Source of the DNA: Simmondsia chinensis
Lineage: Eukaryota; Streptophyta; Magnoliopsida; Caryophyllales; Simmondsiaceae
NCBI GenBank assembly: GCA_018398585.1
Contig: JAGTTD010000015.1
Coordinates: forward strand, 8,871,001-8,935,000
Direction of reading: 5' to 3'
Length of the DNA: 64,000 nucleotides
The notes beneath the pieces were generated by a model. The model saw only the letters and a list, made by a program, of their open reading frames with translations, was not told the origin of the DNA and made no database searches. Positions 55,394 through 64,000 of the stretch are shown here, in pieces (positions within the stretch are counted from its first letter, which is position 1; the number at the start of each line of letters is the position of its first letter). The translations under genes and the position numbers were made by a program.

Positions 55394-56377
55394 TGTTGGA
55401 AAAATGATACAAGCTAATCTTTAGTTTTTTGGGAAGTTGTATCCCACATTGGAAAAATAGTGTGAATGATCGTTTACTTAACAAGTACATTTATTTTGAG
55501 GAAAATATTTTTCAAAACCCGTTACTAGCCATCTACCCGTAACAGTTTAACATCATTAAAATTGTGACCGTTGCGAATTTATTAAAATTATAGCTGTTGG
55601 AAATTCATTATTGTTGTTACATTGATCACCATTGTTGTAGCCTTTTATAGTTAGATATATATGAACACCCTTACCGCCGAGTGTTTACTATTCGTACACT
55701 TAAAAAAGCATTTTTCTCTCCCACTCATTCTCTCTCTCTCTCAAAAAACTGTCATGGAAGAAAGCTCTGCAGCTCCACCATCCTATTCAAATCCTAGGGT
55801 TTCAACCACCGCTTCGAAGTTTTTCACTGATCTTCCCTCTTGCGGCCTCTTTTCCTCCACTGTTTCTTCTTCCAATTTGATTTAGGCAAAGTTCTTAGAA
55901 TCTCCTACCCGGCAATTAATGAGTGCACGTTAAGAGTCGGATCGCATTAATCCTAGAGGACGGCCATCGGTTATACTACTGCACTGGAGCAGCGGCTAAA
56001 TCGTCTTTTAGGACAGTGGTTCTTACCACGGCGCGGTATCATTGTTTTGTAAGATCTTTCTAATTGCTCTCTCTTATTCGTTGCTATGCTTGAAAATTAG
56101 TTAATTTTCTAACAATTATTTGATTTCTACACTAAGGCATTTTCGTTGATTTTTACTGCAATTACACTACTATTTTTACAACAATTATTCACTGAAATTT
56201 ACTGCAATTTCCGTTGTTTATTTCCACTATTTTTTTTGTTGTATTTTATTCAGCATTTTACAGAAATTTAACCTGCAGTATTTACTGCAATTTATACTGA
56301 AATTTTACTATATTTTGCATAGAAGATTTTGCTGTAATCTCGCTGCTGTTGTGCTGTTTTCATAGTTTTACTTAACA
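55394..56377 (+). repeat. Right LTR of the LARD-like element
   Basis: Pairs with 46560-47532 along its whole length. The exon-like ORF is present here as 55754-55885 and ends after SSTVSSSNLI; here it reads SSTVSSSN where the left copy has SSTLSSTN. Confidence 0.8.
55754..55885 (+). pseudogene. Exon-like ORF in the right LTR
   Basis: Second copy of the segment at 46920. ATG at 55754, 43 codons, stop after NLI. Most differences from the left copy change residues (for example SDSN to SYSN and FLADLPS to FFTDLPS), so there is no sign of coding constraint after insertion. It may represent a host first exon captured in the LTR. Confidence 0.4.
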
Positions 56378-56680
56378 ATTGTAAGGTGGTGCAACCTTTT
56401 GATTACAATTAACATTTGAATTAAAAGGCAACAAGTTCGAGGTATCACCAGTGACGTCTTCTTCCTGTGGGTACGATTGACTCCCACTATCTGAACAGGT
56501 CTGGAGGGGACGATGGATGTTGTGCTTCCCGCGTCGACTAAGTTCCGAGCCACCAATTCCTTTAGCTCGCTCAAAGCTTTTCCTTGCGCCACCAAACGTT
56601 GATTATGGGCTTCATCCTTTAGTCCGCCCCAGTTTAACGCCTAAGATACCAACAAATCAAGAACACTCCAAGCCAGGGAT
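56378..56680 (-). pseudogene. Gypsy gag, N-terminal part
   Basis: On the minus strand, VAQGKALSELKELVARNLVD (about 56530-56595) runs towards the junction at 56377 and joins the gag sequence that resumes at 46559. The lead-in sequence after the primer site lies at 56600-56684. Confidence 0.7.
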
Positions 56681-56684
56681 TGTT

Positions 56685-56697
56685 GGCTCTAATACCA
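56685..56697 (-). promoter_or_regulatory. Primer-binding site of the gypsy element
   Basis: TGGTATTAGAGCC on the minus strand, an initiator tRNA-Met site with one change. It shows that the 5' LTR lies to the right, from about 56700. Confidence 0.75.
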
Positions 56698-56788
56698 AAT
56701 GATACCGAAACACCAATTGATGGTTTGGTACAAAGCTTAGGTGGAGGAGGAGAGTAACAATTCCCCCACGAAAGTCCCCTGTAATGAA

Positions 56789-57125
56789 TGTAGAAATTAG
56801 TGTTTTGTATTCTCGTATTTGTACATATTAGTTATACGTAGCATATTCTTTTGTCCTAATTCTAGATTGTTCCACGTAATTAGTGAGTAGGTAGCATTGA
56901 TTTGCCTTTTCCTTTTCTCCCTCCCAACCGGCCACTAGGGCCTTAACTCTAGCAATTTACTTTGTTTTACACGTGCAATTTATTTGGTAAAACATATAAC
57001 TTGAGAAGATGATGGGGTGTGTTCCTTCATCGAGTTTAGTCTTGTATAAATAAGGTAGCTTTGTATCATTTCATTTATCCAATACAACATCATTTTCCTT
57101 CATTGTTTTATCTTAAGTTTTTACA
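56789..57125 (+). repeat. 5' LTR of the copia element
   Basis: 337 bp, paired with 61013-61352. GTATAAATAAGG (about 57043) is a TATA candidate, followed by a leader ending CTTAAGTTTTTACA. Confidence 0.9.
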
Positions 57126-57138
57126 TGGTATTAGAGTG
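57126..57138 (+). promoter_or_regulatory. Primer-binding site (initiator tRNA-Met, diverged)
   Basis: TGGTATTAGAGTG immediately after the LTR; two changes from TGGTATCAGAGCC. Confidence 0.8.
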
Positions 57139-57294
57139 GGTCTCGATTTGGTGATAACAATAAGACGTTTTCAGGAGGAGAACAGCGCAGCAAAGACCGA
57201 AGACCTTCACACCATTATCGGACTTGTCTGTGAGAAGTATTTTCTTCCTTTGTTCTTGCTTTTGTGATTACTTGTGTTTTGCATTTTCTAAATA

Positions 57295-58320
57295 GTGGCG
57301 GGCGTTACTAATGAGAATGAAAATGTCGTCACTCAAGCAACTCTCAACCAAACTAAGGCCCCTGTTCTGACGATAGGGGGAGTTTTGGACACTAATTCGC
57401 CATTTTATCTTTACCCCTCTGATCATCCAGGGTTAGTTTTTGGGCAAAACATTTTGACCGAGCCTAACTATCAATTATGGAGAAGGCCCATTTATAAAGT
57501 TTTTAAAGCAAAATGCAATTTGGCTTCCTAGACAGAAGCATTGAAAAACCAGATGAGCTTTCGCCGGAATTTGAAAATTGGAGTGCATATGACTCGGTGG
57601 TGTCAACATGGCTTTCTAACTCAGTATCAAAAGAGATTAATGAAAGCATTACGTATTTGGAAACATCTCGAGATATTTGGTTGGACTTGCAAGAGAGGTT
57701 CTCGCGAGGTAATGTCCCTCGTACTTATGAATTGAAACGTGAGATTTCACATCTAAAGTAAGAAAACATGCCCATGTCAACCTATTTTACCAAATTGAGG
57801 TCATTTTGGGATGAATTGTATACTTTAGTAGAAATCCCGCCTTGCACTTGCGGACACGCAAAGGCCTTTTCCCAACTTCCGGACATGGACAAATTGTTAG
57901 ATATGTTGATGGGTTTAAACCCGTCATTTTCTATGGTCCGTTCACAACTCATGAGCACCGAGCCTTTAACTTCTGTGGGAAGTGCTTATTCAATGTTGTG
58001 TCAAGAAGAGAAGTAGCAAAGCGTGGCGCGAGTTCACTTGTGACATCCGAGGCTGCGGTTTTGGCAGTAAAGGGATCGGGTCCCTCGATTATGGGAAATA
58101 ATTCTGACGCACTAACCATTTTACCTGTTCTCACTATAAGAAACAGGGACACACCAAGGAGAGCTATTTTGAATTGATTGGATATCCGCCAGGATGGAAG
58201 AAGCAGGTGTCAAAGGGGGTCGGGACACCGGGTCCTGTAGAACCAGCCGCGGCTCACTGGGGCAGTGAGGAGCCCACCGGTGACAGCCCCATTGTCGGGT
58301 TGTCCATTAGCCAATATTAG
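57295..58320 (+). pseudogene. Copia gag, broken
   Basis: The frame begins GTGGCGGGCGTTACT at 57295, where relatives have ATG, so the start codon itself appears mutated. LTEPNYQLWRRPIYKVFKAK (about 57457-57516) is the Retrotran_gag_3 signature. A frameshift at about 57515 leads to LGFLDRSIEKPD and LETSRDIWLDLQERFSRGN. A stop at about 57760, then a Cys-rich segment and a knuckle-like block with KKQGHTKESYFELIGYPPGW (about 58141-58200) follow, in part out of frame. Confidence 0.8.
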
Positions 58321-58956
58321 CTACTCTTGTCAGTACTTGGACCAAGCTCAGTCTCACCAAGTGTAAATTTGACAGGTCAAGTTTTTATTTCCAATCAAAG
58401 CTGGATTATTGACACTGGAGCTACCGACCACATGGTTTCTTCACTGTCTCTTATGTTTGATGTTGTACCACATAAAATTGTTAAACCCGTTAGATTGCCA
58501 AACGGGACAACATTGACGGTTTCTCATACTGGGAAAGTTCAGATTTTAGATAATTTTATTCTCCATGACGTATTGTACATACCGGGTTTTCATTGCAACT
58601 TATTGCCAGTGAGCAAACTCACTCGTTATGAAAATTGTATGTTAATATTTTATCCTGAATTCTGTTACTTTCAGGACCCACACTCGAAGAGGCTGACTGG
58701 AGTGGGTAGAATGAGAAATGGGCTATATCTACTAGAGACGCAGCCGGTTGCTCCCTTGGCTTACGTGGTTCAGAATAATAAAGAGACAGTTTTGTGGCAC
58801 TGCCAATTGGGTCATATTGCTTTTAGCAAGCTTTCATTTTTTCCGCATTTGAACATTAAAAGGACTAACTTTGTTTGTGATACTTGTCATTGTGCAAACA
58901 AGTGCGATCTCCTTTTCCTTTGTCTATTTCTGAGACTCCGGTGTGTTTTGAATTAA
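58321..58956 (+). pseudogene. Copia protease and GAG-pre-integrase region
   Basis: Open for about 209 codons. The protease site is conserved: WIIDTGATDHMVSSLSLM (about 58402-58455), then RLPNGTTLTVSHTGKV and LHDVLYIPGFHCNLLPVSKL. The GAG-pre-integrase block TVLWHCQLGHIAFSKLSF and CDTCHCANKC (about 58790-58902) lead to the integrase zinc finger before a frameshift near 58945. Confidence 0.85.
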
Positions 58957-59990
58957 TTCAATGTGATATTTGGGGGCCTCATAGAATGTTATCTTTGAGT
59001 GGTGCGTGATATTTTCTTACCATTATTGACGATTATAGTCGGTGTACGTGGGTATATCTTATGAAAGAGAAATTCCCAAGCTCATGGGATTCTCATGAAT
59101 TTTTGTCATATGGTGGCTACTCGGTTTGGCTTGTAGGTCAAACAGGTGAGAAGTGACAATGGTCAAGAGTTTAAATATGGACCGTTGTTGGACTTCTATG
59201 CAAGACATGGAATTCAATTCCAAACTTCGTTGACCGGGACACCACAACAAAACGGAGTTGTTGAACGCAAGCACAAGCATTTGTTGGAAGTTGGGCGAGC
59301 ACTTCGATTTCAGGCAGGGCTTCCTAAAAGATTTTAAGGTGAGTGTGTCTTAATAGCTCCCTATTTGATTAATTTGATGTCTACTTCATTACTTAGTAAT
59401 AAGAGCCCTTATGAATTGTTAATGGGTAAACCCCTGTCATATGATCATTTGAAGAATTTTAGATGCTTGTGCTATTACCATGTTAAGAGTCGCACTAATG
59501 ACAAACTTGATAAACGGGCTTCACAGGGAATATTTGTGGGGTACCCCCATGGTCAAAAGGGGTATAAAATCTATAGCTTGGATGAAAATAAAATCGTTGT
59601 TTCTAGGGATATTCGATTTTATGAAGACAATATGCCCTATTTAAAAATTGGTACACCAGGGGCAACACATAAGGAGCATAATAGGGTCCTAATGGGCAAT
59701 TTTTTGGTCGCTGACACGGCAAAACCGGTCCATGCTCTCCTTTAGCGGGTCCAACAGTGCCCGAACCGGCCCACAGTGGGCCGAGTGAGGGGCTGGCTGA
59801 AGGGCCAGCAATAAAATCTGAAGAAGGGGGTGTTCCCCTCATTGAAGAAGAGATCGTAAGAAGAAGCACTAGAGTTCGGTGTATGCCTGTCAAATATCAT
59901 GACTATATAACAGAGGTTCCGCCTTCTATAGCCCATTCGCCCACTACCACTCCGTCAGCTAACTCTGGTATTTAATATCCTATCTCCAAC
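58957..59990 (+). pseudogene. Copia integrase and linker, broken
   Basis: The core starts in another frame (CDIWGPHRMLSLSG, then FLTIIDDYSRCTWVYLMKE, about 58960-59065). [14 protein letters not shown] (about 59144-59185) holds a catalytic Asp and [20 protein letters not shown] (about 59240-59300) the Glu. KSPYELLMGKPLSYDHLKNF, then GIFVGYPHGQKGYKIYSLDE and IVVSRDIRFYED (to about 59632) form the C-terminal block. Stops at about 59005, 59335 and 59743 break it. Confidence 0.85.
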
Positions 59991-60310
59991 TTTGTTTCTA
60001 ACATACAATTTTCTGACGTTCACTCAACTCTCTTGAATGCCATCACTTCATGTGATGAGCCGAAAAATTTTAATTTGGCCGTACAGTATGAGCAATGGAG
60101 GGATGCTATGCAGAAAGAGATCAAGGCACTTGAACAAAATAACACATGGACGCTTGAGGCATTGCCAGCTAGAAGGAAAGCTATAGACTCGAAGTGGGTC
60201 TACAAGGTCAAGTATAAGTCCGATGGGACGATTGAGAGGTATAAAGCTCGTTTGTTGCAAAGTAGTACACTTAGGCAGAAGGTATAGACCACCATGATAT
60301 TTTTGCCCCC
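59991..60310 (+). pseudogene. Copia RT, N-terminal part only
   Basis: YEQWRDAMQKEIKALEQNNT (about 60087-60146) and KWVYKVKYKSDGTIERYKAR (about 60195-60250), then HDIFAPV at about 60292. After that the sequence jumps to the distal RT, so the palm including Y-[VL]-D-D is absent. Confidence 0.85.
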
Positions 60311-61005
60311 GTAGAGGTGGAAGATGGGGGTCAGTATAGGTAGCTTGTTGGGTGTTTGTTGTATTTAACAATCACTCGCCCTGACAATTATTATGCTGTT
60401 TGAATATTAAGTCAGTTTATGCATGATCTTCGAGCACCTCATCTTGATGCTGTCTTAAGGGTTCTCCGTTATCTCAAAGGGACTCCAGATCAAGGAATAT
60501 TCTTTCCATCAATTTGTGATCTCAAACTCCGAGCTTATTCTGATGCTGACTGAGCTGGATGTCCCCAACCAGACGATTGACAACAAGTTTCGTTGTTTTC
60601 TTGGATGATGCGCCGATTTTATGGAGGTCCAAGAAACAAACTATTGTTTCCCGCTCCTCTGTTGAAGCAGAATACCGATCTATGGCACCCACAACTAGTG
60701 AAGTAATATGGTTACGCCGGTTATTGAATGATCATGTTGTTCCCACTAACGAACCTGTTTTGCTCTTTTTTGATAATCAGGCAGCCCTTCATATTACTTC
60801 TAATCCCGTGTTCCACGAAAGAACGAAGCACATTGAAATTGACTGTCACTTTGTTCGAGACAAATTGTTATCTAAGGAGATTGCCACAGCATATGTTCAC
60901 ACTGGGAAACAAGTAGCCGATATTTTCACTAAAGCACTTGGTTGTTCAACTCATAATGTATTTCCCGGCAAGTTGGGTATCGTGAACTTGCATGCTCTAA
61001 CTTGA
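60311..61005 (+). pseudogene. Copia RT C-terminus and RNase H
   Basis: Resumes as QYR*LVGCLLYLTITRPDN (about 60333-60390), then APHLDAVLRVLRYLKGT. RNase H follows in a long open frame (60559-61005): PILWRSKKQTIVSRSSVEAE (from about 60614), YRSMAPTTSEVIWLRRLL, FFDNQAALHITSNPVFHERT and VHTGKQVADIFTKALG. The polypurine tract follows directly after the stop. Confidence 0.85.
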
Positions 61006-61012
61006 AGGGGAG
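61002..61012 (+). promoter_or_regulatory. Polypurine tract of the copia element
   Basis: TTGAAGGGGAG lies directly before the TGTAGA start of the 3' LTR. Confidence 0.85.
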
Positions 61013-61352
61013 TGTAGAAATTAGTTTTTTGTATTCTTGTATTTGTACTTATTTGTATTATACTTAGCACATTCTTTTGTCCTAATTCTAGATTATTCCA
61101 TGTAGTTAATGAGTAAGTAGCATTAATTTGCCTTTTTCCTTCTCCCTCTCCCAACCGGCCACTCAGGCCTTAACTCTAACAATTTACTTTGTTTTAGTCA
61201 TGCAATTTATTTGGTATAACTTATAGCTTGAGAAGATGATGGGGTGTGTCCCTTCATCTAGTTTAGTCTTATATAAATAGGGTAGTTTTGTATCATTTCA
61301 TTTATCCAATATAAAATCATTTTCTTTCATTGTTTTATCTTAAGTTTTTACA
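61013..61352 (+). repeat. 3' LTR of the copia element
   Basis: 340 bp, paired with 56789-57125. The TATATAAATAGGG motif at about 61271 matches the TATA candidate of the other LTR. Confidence 0.9.
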
Positions 61353-61356
61353 GTGA

Positions 61357-62100
61357 ACAAGGTAGAGTAGATTGAGAGAGAGCGGGGGGAGAGAGAGAGG
61401 AAATTTTAGTATATTCATTCCACCCTTAATTTACAATACTTTGCAGGATATATGGTACAACTCTAAATGAATCGGCACCTGCAAGCCGAAATCCAAAACG
61501 GAACGCTGCGTTGAAGGAACTTATTCTCCAAAACGACAAGGCCCCCACTAGCTACCAACTAGTACTATAACAGGACGTGCCGGCGAGGGCGGCTGTTCTA
61601 GACTCAACTAAGCAATTCGCGCTAGTGGTGGTCAATTAATGCGCGTAGGTAGGTTCGTTTTCGGTTTGGAGGACGGTGTAGGCCCTTTGGCGGCTCGGCT
61701 GCGCCTTAAATGCTAGGCCACGGTCATCCGTGCAACTGGGTCACCTTGGTGGTGGACCGAGGCTAGGAACATCAGCCCACGACCAAAGGTGGTGGTGCTG
61801 TCAGGTCCGGCGCATGATGTGGCTATCAGCACGGGAGGTGTCATTCGTGGCTGAAATATACGGTGGCTCACAGTGACTTCTCTAACCGTTGGTGGTCGGA
61901 CTTTGTCCATGGCACCGGCGACAGCAGTGGTTCACCGCCAGAGTTGGCGCCTTGCCCGGACATATGGGAAAAGCCCCAAGAGAAAATGGCATGTCTTCGC
62001 CTTTTTAGATGTAGGCCCAGTGACCCATTTAGAAAATTAAAGGGAAAGTTCCTCATTTCAGGCCCATTTTAGAGTTAGGATTATTTGTTACTTGTTATAG
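61357..62100 (-). other. GC-richer stretch, perhaps gypsy LTR remains
   Basis: Begins with an A/G-rich block (GAGAGAGAGCGGGGGGAGAG, about 61371). It continues with GC-rich sequence unlike its AT-rich surroundings (61440-62000). By position it should include the rest of the gypsy 5' LTR. Short frames such as 61713-61910 show no domain. Confidence 0.35.
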
Positions 62101-62173
62101 GTTTTCGTCTCACCTTCAGGTAATAAACATAAGAGTGAAATGTATATCAGGTATTAATAATATGTATATATGT

Positions 62174-62422
62174 ACAACTACAACAATAAACCTAGTGCCT
62201 CAAAAGCTCCGGCCTAAACAGGGTCTGGGGTCGATGTATACAGTCTTACCTCTTTAAGGTGTAACCCTGCCGAGAGGCAGTTTCTGAGGACCCCAACCTT
62301 ATAGGGATGGTAACATGATAACTTCCCAGAAGGTCACCCATCCTAGTACAACTTTTACCCGTGCACGCCTAACTTCGGAGTTCCAATAAAATCCGGTACA
62401 TTAGTGCCTGGAAATGAACCCC
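62174..62422 (-). mobile_element. SINE with a 5S rRNA-derived head
   Basis: On the minus strand the element starts near 62422, runs through a 5S rRNA-like head (to about 62303), then an Au-type body (GGGGTCCTCAGAAACTGCCTC, then AAGACTGTATACATCGACCC) and ends in a TTG-rich tail (ATTGTTGTAGTTG, 62174-62187). Flanking direct repeats of about 20 bp agree at 16 of 20 positions (62156-62175 AATAATATGTATATATGTAC; 62423-62442 AATAATATATATGCATATAC), as expected for a target duplication. The body matches the SINE at 31130-31300. Confidence 0.8.
62303..62422 (-). pseudogene. 5S rRNA-derived sequence (head of the SINE)
   Basis: Minus-strand sequence matches plant 5S rRNA almost end to end: CAGGCACTAATGTACCGGAT, GGAACTCCGAAGTTAGGCGTGC (62363-62384), GTACTAGGATGGGTGACC (62332-62349) and TTCTGGGAAGTTATCATGTT. 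The internal RNA polymerase III promoter is largely kept: A-box AAGTTAGGCGTGC (62363-62375, one change) and C-box GATGGGTGACC (62332-62342). Several C-to-T type changes are present. It is a SINE part and not a 5S gene, because the body and tail follow without a T-run terminator. Confidence 0.85.
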
Positions 62423-62442
62423 AATAATATATATGCATATAC

Positions 62443-63129
62443 AAAATATGTGTATGGGGTTTTTTGCGGGTACAACGAGAAGGGTCGTCTGGTCCTATAT
62501 CGCCTAAAAGTCAATAAAAATTGTTTGTCATTAAAAATAGTTTGGGCCTATGTTTTTTCATTTAATAAAAAACATGCAATTTCAATTCTAATATTTATAT
62601 GCTTGTGATACATATTTTCTAGCATCCATATTACGCTACGTTAGGAAAATATTGCGAAATCTTCAAATTTTAGTATGAAGTCTCATTCCCGCATATGTAA
62701 CACGTAAAATGTGGTATTTGATTGAGTTTGGTTGGCCTGTATGGTGCACATACTAAACCGCTTTCATTGAGATGAATTCATACTCTTACGACTTATGCCA
62801 GAAGCGGGTGAAATGTGGGGGTATCATCTCATAAGACAATAATAGTTAATTTGCAAGAACTTATATGAAATGCATTATTTTGAACTTCTCGAAGGACAAT
62901 TTGAATTATAATGGGTTTGATCTAGTTAGATTGAGGAAATCAATATTCCACCCTAGTAGGGATATATGAAAGATAGTAACTTGATGTGTTTAATCAATTG
63001 TCAACCGAGCATATAATAGAAGAGCAACATGACAACACACTAGAGGTGTGTTTGTGGTTGAACTTAGTATGATAAATGAATTAGAATAACATCCAAAAAC
63101 CTTATAAGGAGATTATGAAATCAGCTAAT
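62443..63129. other. Non-coding stretch before the copia RT relic
   Basis: AT-rich, with no domain readable in three frames. It may be decayed integrase-RT linker sequence of the copia relic that follows. Confidence 0.35.
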
Positions 63130-63830
63130 CCCATTTCTAGAGAGAAATCTATAATCACACATGGAAACTGATAAACATTCTTAAAAGGTGTAAACCAATT
63201 GATGACAAAGGGGATATTGAAAACCAACTTGAAGGTTAATGGCCTCATAAATAAGTTAAAGTCAAGATTAATAGCTAAGAGAAATACTCAGAAAAAAGAA
63301 GGTTGATTAACTTGACAACTCACTCGCAATTGAAATAGACACAATTAGAATTGCGATTGATCTTATTTCTATCCATGATCTTGTGATACATCAAATGTTA
63401 CCGAATTGAATGGCGATTTAAAGAAAAATTTACCTGCAACAACTAGAATGGTTTGTCACTCTTGGTATGGAAAGTAAAGTTTATAAGCTTGTAAATCTCT
63501 AGCATGGTTTTAACAAGCTCCTAAAGAGTGCATTAAAAATATGATAAAATGTTGGCCATTGATGAATTTGTTGTTAATAGTGTCAATACATTTTGCATTC
63601 TAAGTATGACGAGTATGAGATAATTTGTTTATATTTCAATAATATTTTTTTTTTTCATAGGAGTATGAATGTAGTCAACCCTACAAAATCTTTATTTTCA
63701 TGTTTTGCCATAAAAGACTTTGGTAAAGTTGATATGTTTCATGGTTTAAAAACCACTACAACACCTCAAGGTTTAACTCTTAGTTAATAGTATTATGTGG
63801 AAGAAATATTTGGAAACTTATTGATGGGCT
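63130..63830 (+). pseudogene. Ty1/copia reverse transcriptase relic
   Basis: Read in shifting frames: LKTNLKVNG, KSRLIAKRNTQKKE (about 63257-63300), then DNSLAIEIDTIRIAIDLISI (about 63316-63375), HDLVIHQM, LNGDLKKNLPA, ESKVYKLVNL and QAPKECIKN. The C-terminal block is ICLYFNNIFFFHRSMNVVNP (about 63621-63680), where the catalytic Tyr-Val-Asp-Asp is changed to Tyr-Phe-Asn-Asn, followed by FAIKDFGKVDMFHGLKTTTT and YYVEEIF. Heavily decayed. Confidence 0.75.
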
Positions 63831-63889
63831 CCTAATATCATCTATTAAAATCATCCATATGATAACATCGAACTATAAATCTAAATCGA

Positions 63890-64000
63890 AGTAACAATCA
63901 AACACAAAAGGGATAGGGGAGAACACCATAATTTACGTAGTTCAGCCGAAACCTACATCCATAGAGGGGAGCACAATAATTTCATTAATATTATTAGAGT
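63890..64000. other. LTR-like sequence at the window edge
   Basis: AATTTACGTAGTTCAGCCG (about 63930) followed by CCTACATCCATAGAGGGG resembles the AATTTACGTGGTTCGG-type motif seen in some plant copia LTRs (from memory). It is cut by the window end. Confidence 0.3.

Larger units (their letters stand above)
46560..56377 (+). mobile_element. Gag-pol-free LTR element (LARD-like)
   Basis: Direct repeats of about 0.98 kb (46560-47532 and 55394-56377), beginning T(G/A)TTGGAAAAATGATAC and ending CTTAACA, flank about 7.9 kb. That interior is about 4.5 kb once the nested element 49556-52947 is removed. TTTGTGGAGAAT precedes the right repeat as a polypurine tract. No gag or pol can be seen, and no standard primer site follows the left repeat. 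Gag sequence of the gypsy host continues on both sides, so it is an insertion. A clear target duplication was not found. Confidence 0.75.
56789..61352 (+). mobile_element. Complete Ty1/copia element with internal RT deletion
   Basis: LTRs 56789-57125 and 61013-61352 (TGTAGAAATTAG...TTTTTACA), primer site 57126-57138, polypurine tract 61002-61012. The flanking pentamers ATGAA (56784-56788) and GTGAA (61353-61357) differ at one base and fit a target duplication. Gag, protease, integrase and RNase H are recognisable; the middle of RT is missing. It sits in the 5' LTR of the gypsy element. Confidence 0.9.
44396..62100 (-). mobile_element. Ty3/gypsy chromovirus-like element split by nested insertions (minus strand)
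   Basis: Pieces: truncated RT and protease (about 44480-45640), gag (45638-46559 and 56378-56680), primer site (56685-56697) and 5' LTR remains (56700-56788, resuming at 61357). Gag is interrupted by the LTR element 46560-56377 and the LTR by the copia element 56789-61352. RNase H, integrase and the 3' LTR are missing beyond 44480. The right boundary of the LTR was not identified; 62100 is only an outer limit. Confidence 0.7.

Noticed and set aside
46560..56377. Direct repeats as a simple segmental duplication of a host gene
   Set aside because: They begin TGTTGG and end AACA, are preceded on the right by a polypurine tract, and the whole interrupts a gypsy gag gene, so LTR insertion explains them better; the missing primer site leaves some doubt.
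62303..62422. A genuine 5S rRNA gene
   Set aside because: The sequence runs without a T-run terminator into a SINE body and tail, has accumulated substitutions and is a single copy; it is the head of a retroposon.
1..64000. CRISPR-like arrays
   Set aside because: The regular repeats are contiguous tandem arrays without unique spacers, and the window is plant nuclear DNA.

Overview
The window is nuclear DNA of a flowering plant, most likely a eudicot with a large, repeat-rich genome. The reasons are AT-rich sequence built almost wholly from plant-type retroelements: Ty3/gypsy Tat and chromovirus lineages, Ty1/copia elements primed by initiator tRNA-Met, plant L1-type LINEs with DUF4283 ORF1, a PIF/Harbinger element with the plant-specific two-gene layout, and SINEs. 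I found no intact ordinary host gene and no CRISPR, rRNA or tRNA gene. Most coding stretches are broken by stops and frameshifts. The one long clean reading frame (474 codons) sits inside a non-autonomous LTR element.

Layout. 1-390: edge of a Tat LTR made of tandem repeats (minus strand). 400-1130: copia gag-protease relic. 1140-4640: non-coding, LTR-like debris with poly-A and a 33-nt poly-G run. 4640-5347: 3' end of a LINE. 6448-13714: LINE ORF1 element split by a complete but decayed chromovirus (7269-12521). 14391-14493: hairpin. About 14950-18240: PIF/Harbinger element (minus). 18530-19310: split minisatellite. 20327-34133: one large Tat element of about 13.8 kb with gag-pol, an integrase deletion, several tandem arrays, an antisense gene, a SINE and an F-box-like fragment. 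36438-38780: second LINE ORF1 element (minus). 39188-43823: Ale-like copia element (minus). 43859-44387: foldback MITE with an 8-bp target duplication.

44400-62100 is a nest. A chromovirus-like gypsy element (minus) has been split by a 9.8-kb gag-pol-free LTR element (46560-56377). That element is itself split by a 3.4-kb LTR element carrying the 474-codon ORF (49556-52947). The gypsy 5' LTR is split by a complete copia element (56789-61352). Beyond it lie a SINE whose head is derived from 5S rRNA (62174-62422) and a decayed copia RT (63130-63830).

The most interesting points are four. (1) The intact non-gag/pol ORF in a young-looking non-autonomous LTR element. (2) The Tat antisense gene, with a candidate leader intron and an upstream 76-bp array that repeats a TATA motif in the antisense direction. 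(3) The 5S-headed SINE. (4) The 9.8-kb element whose LTRs carry what looks like the first coding exon of a host gene.
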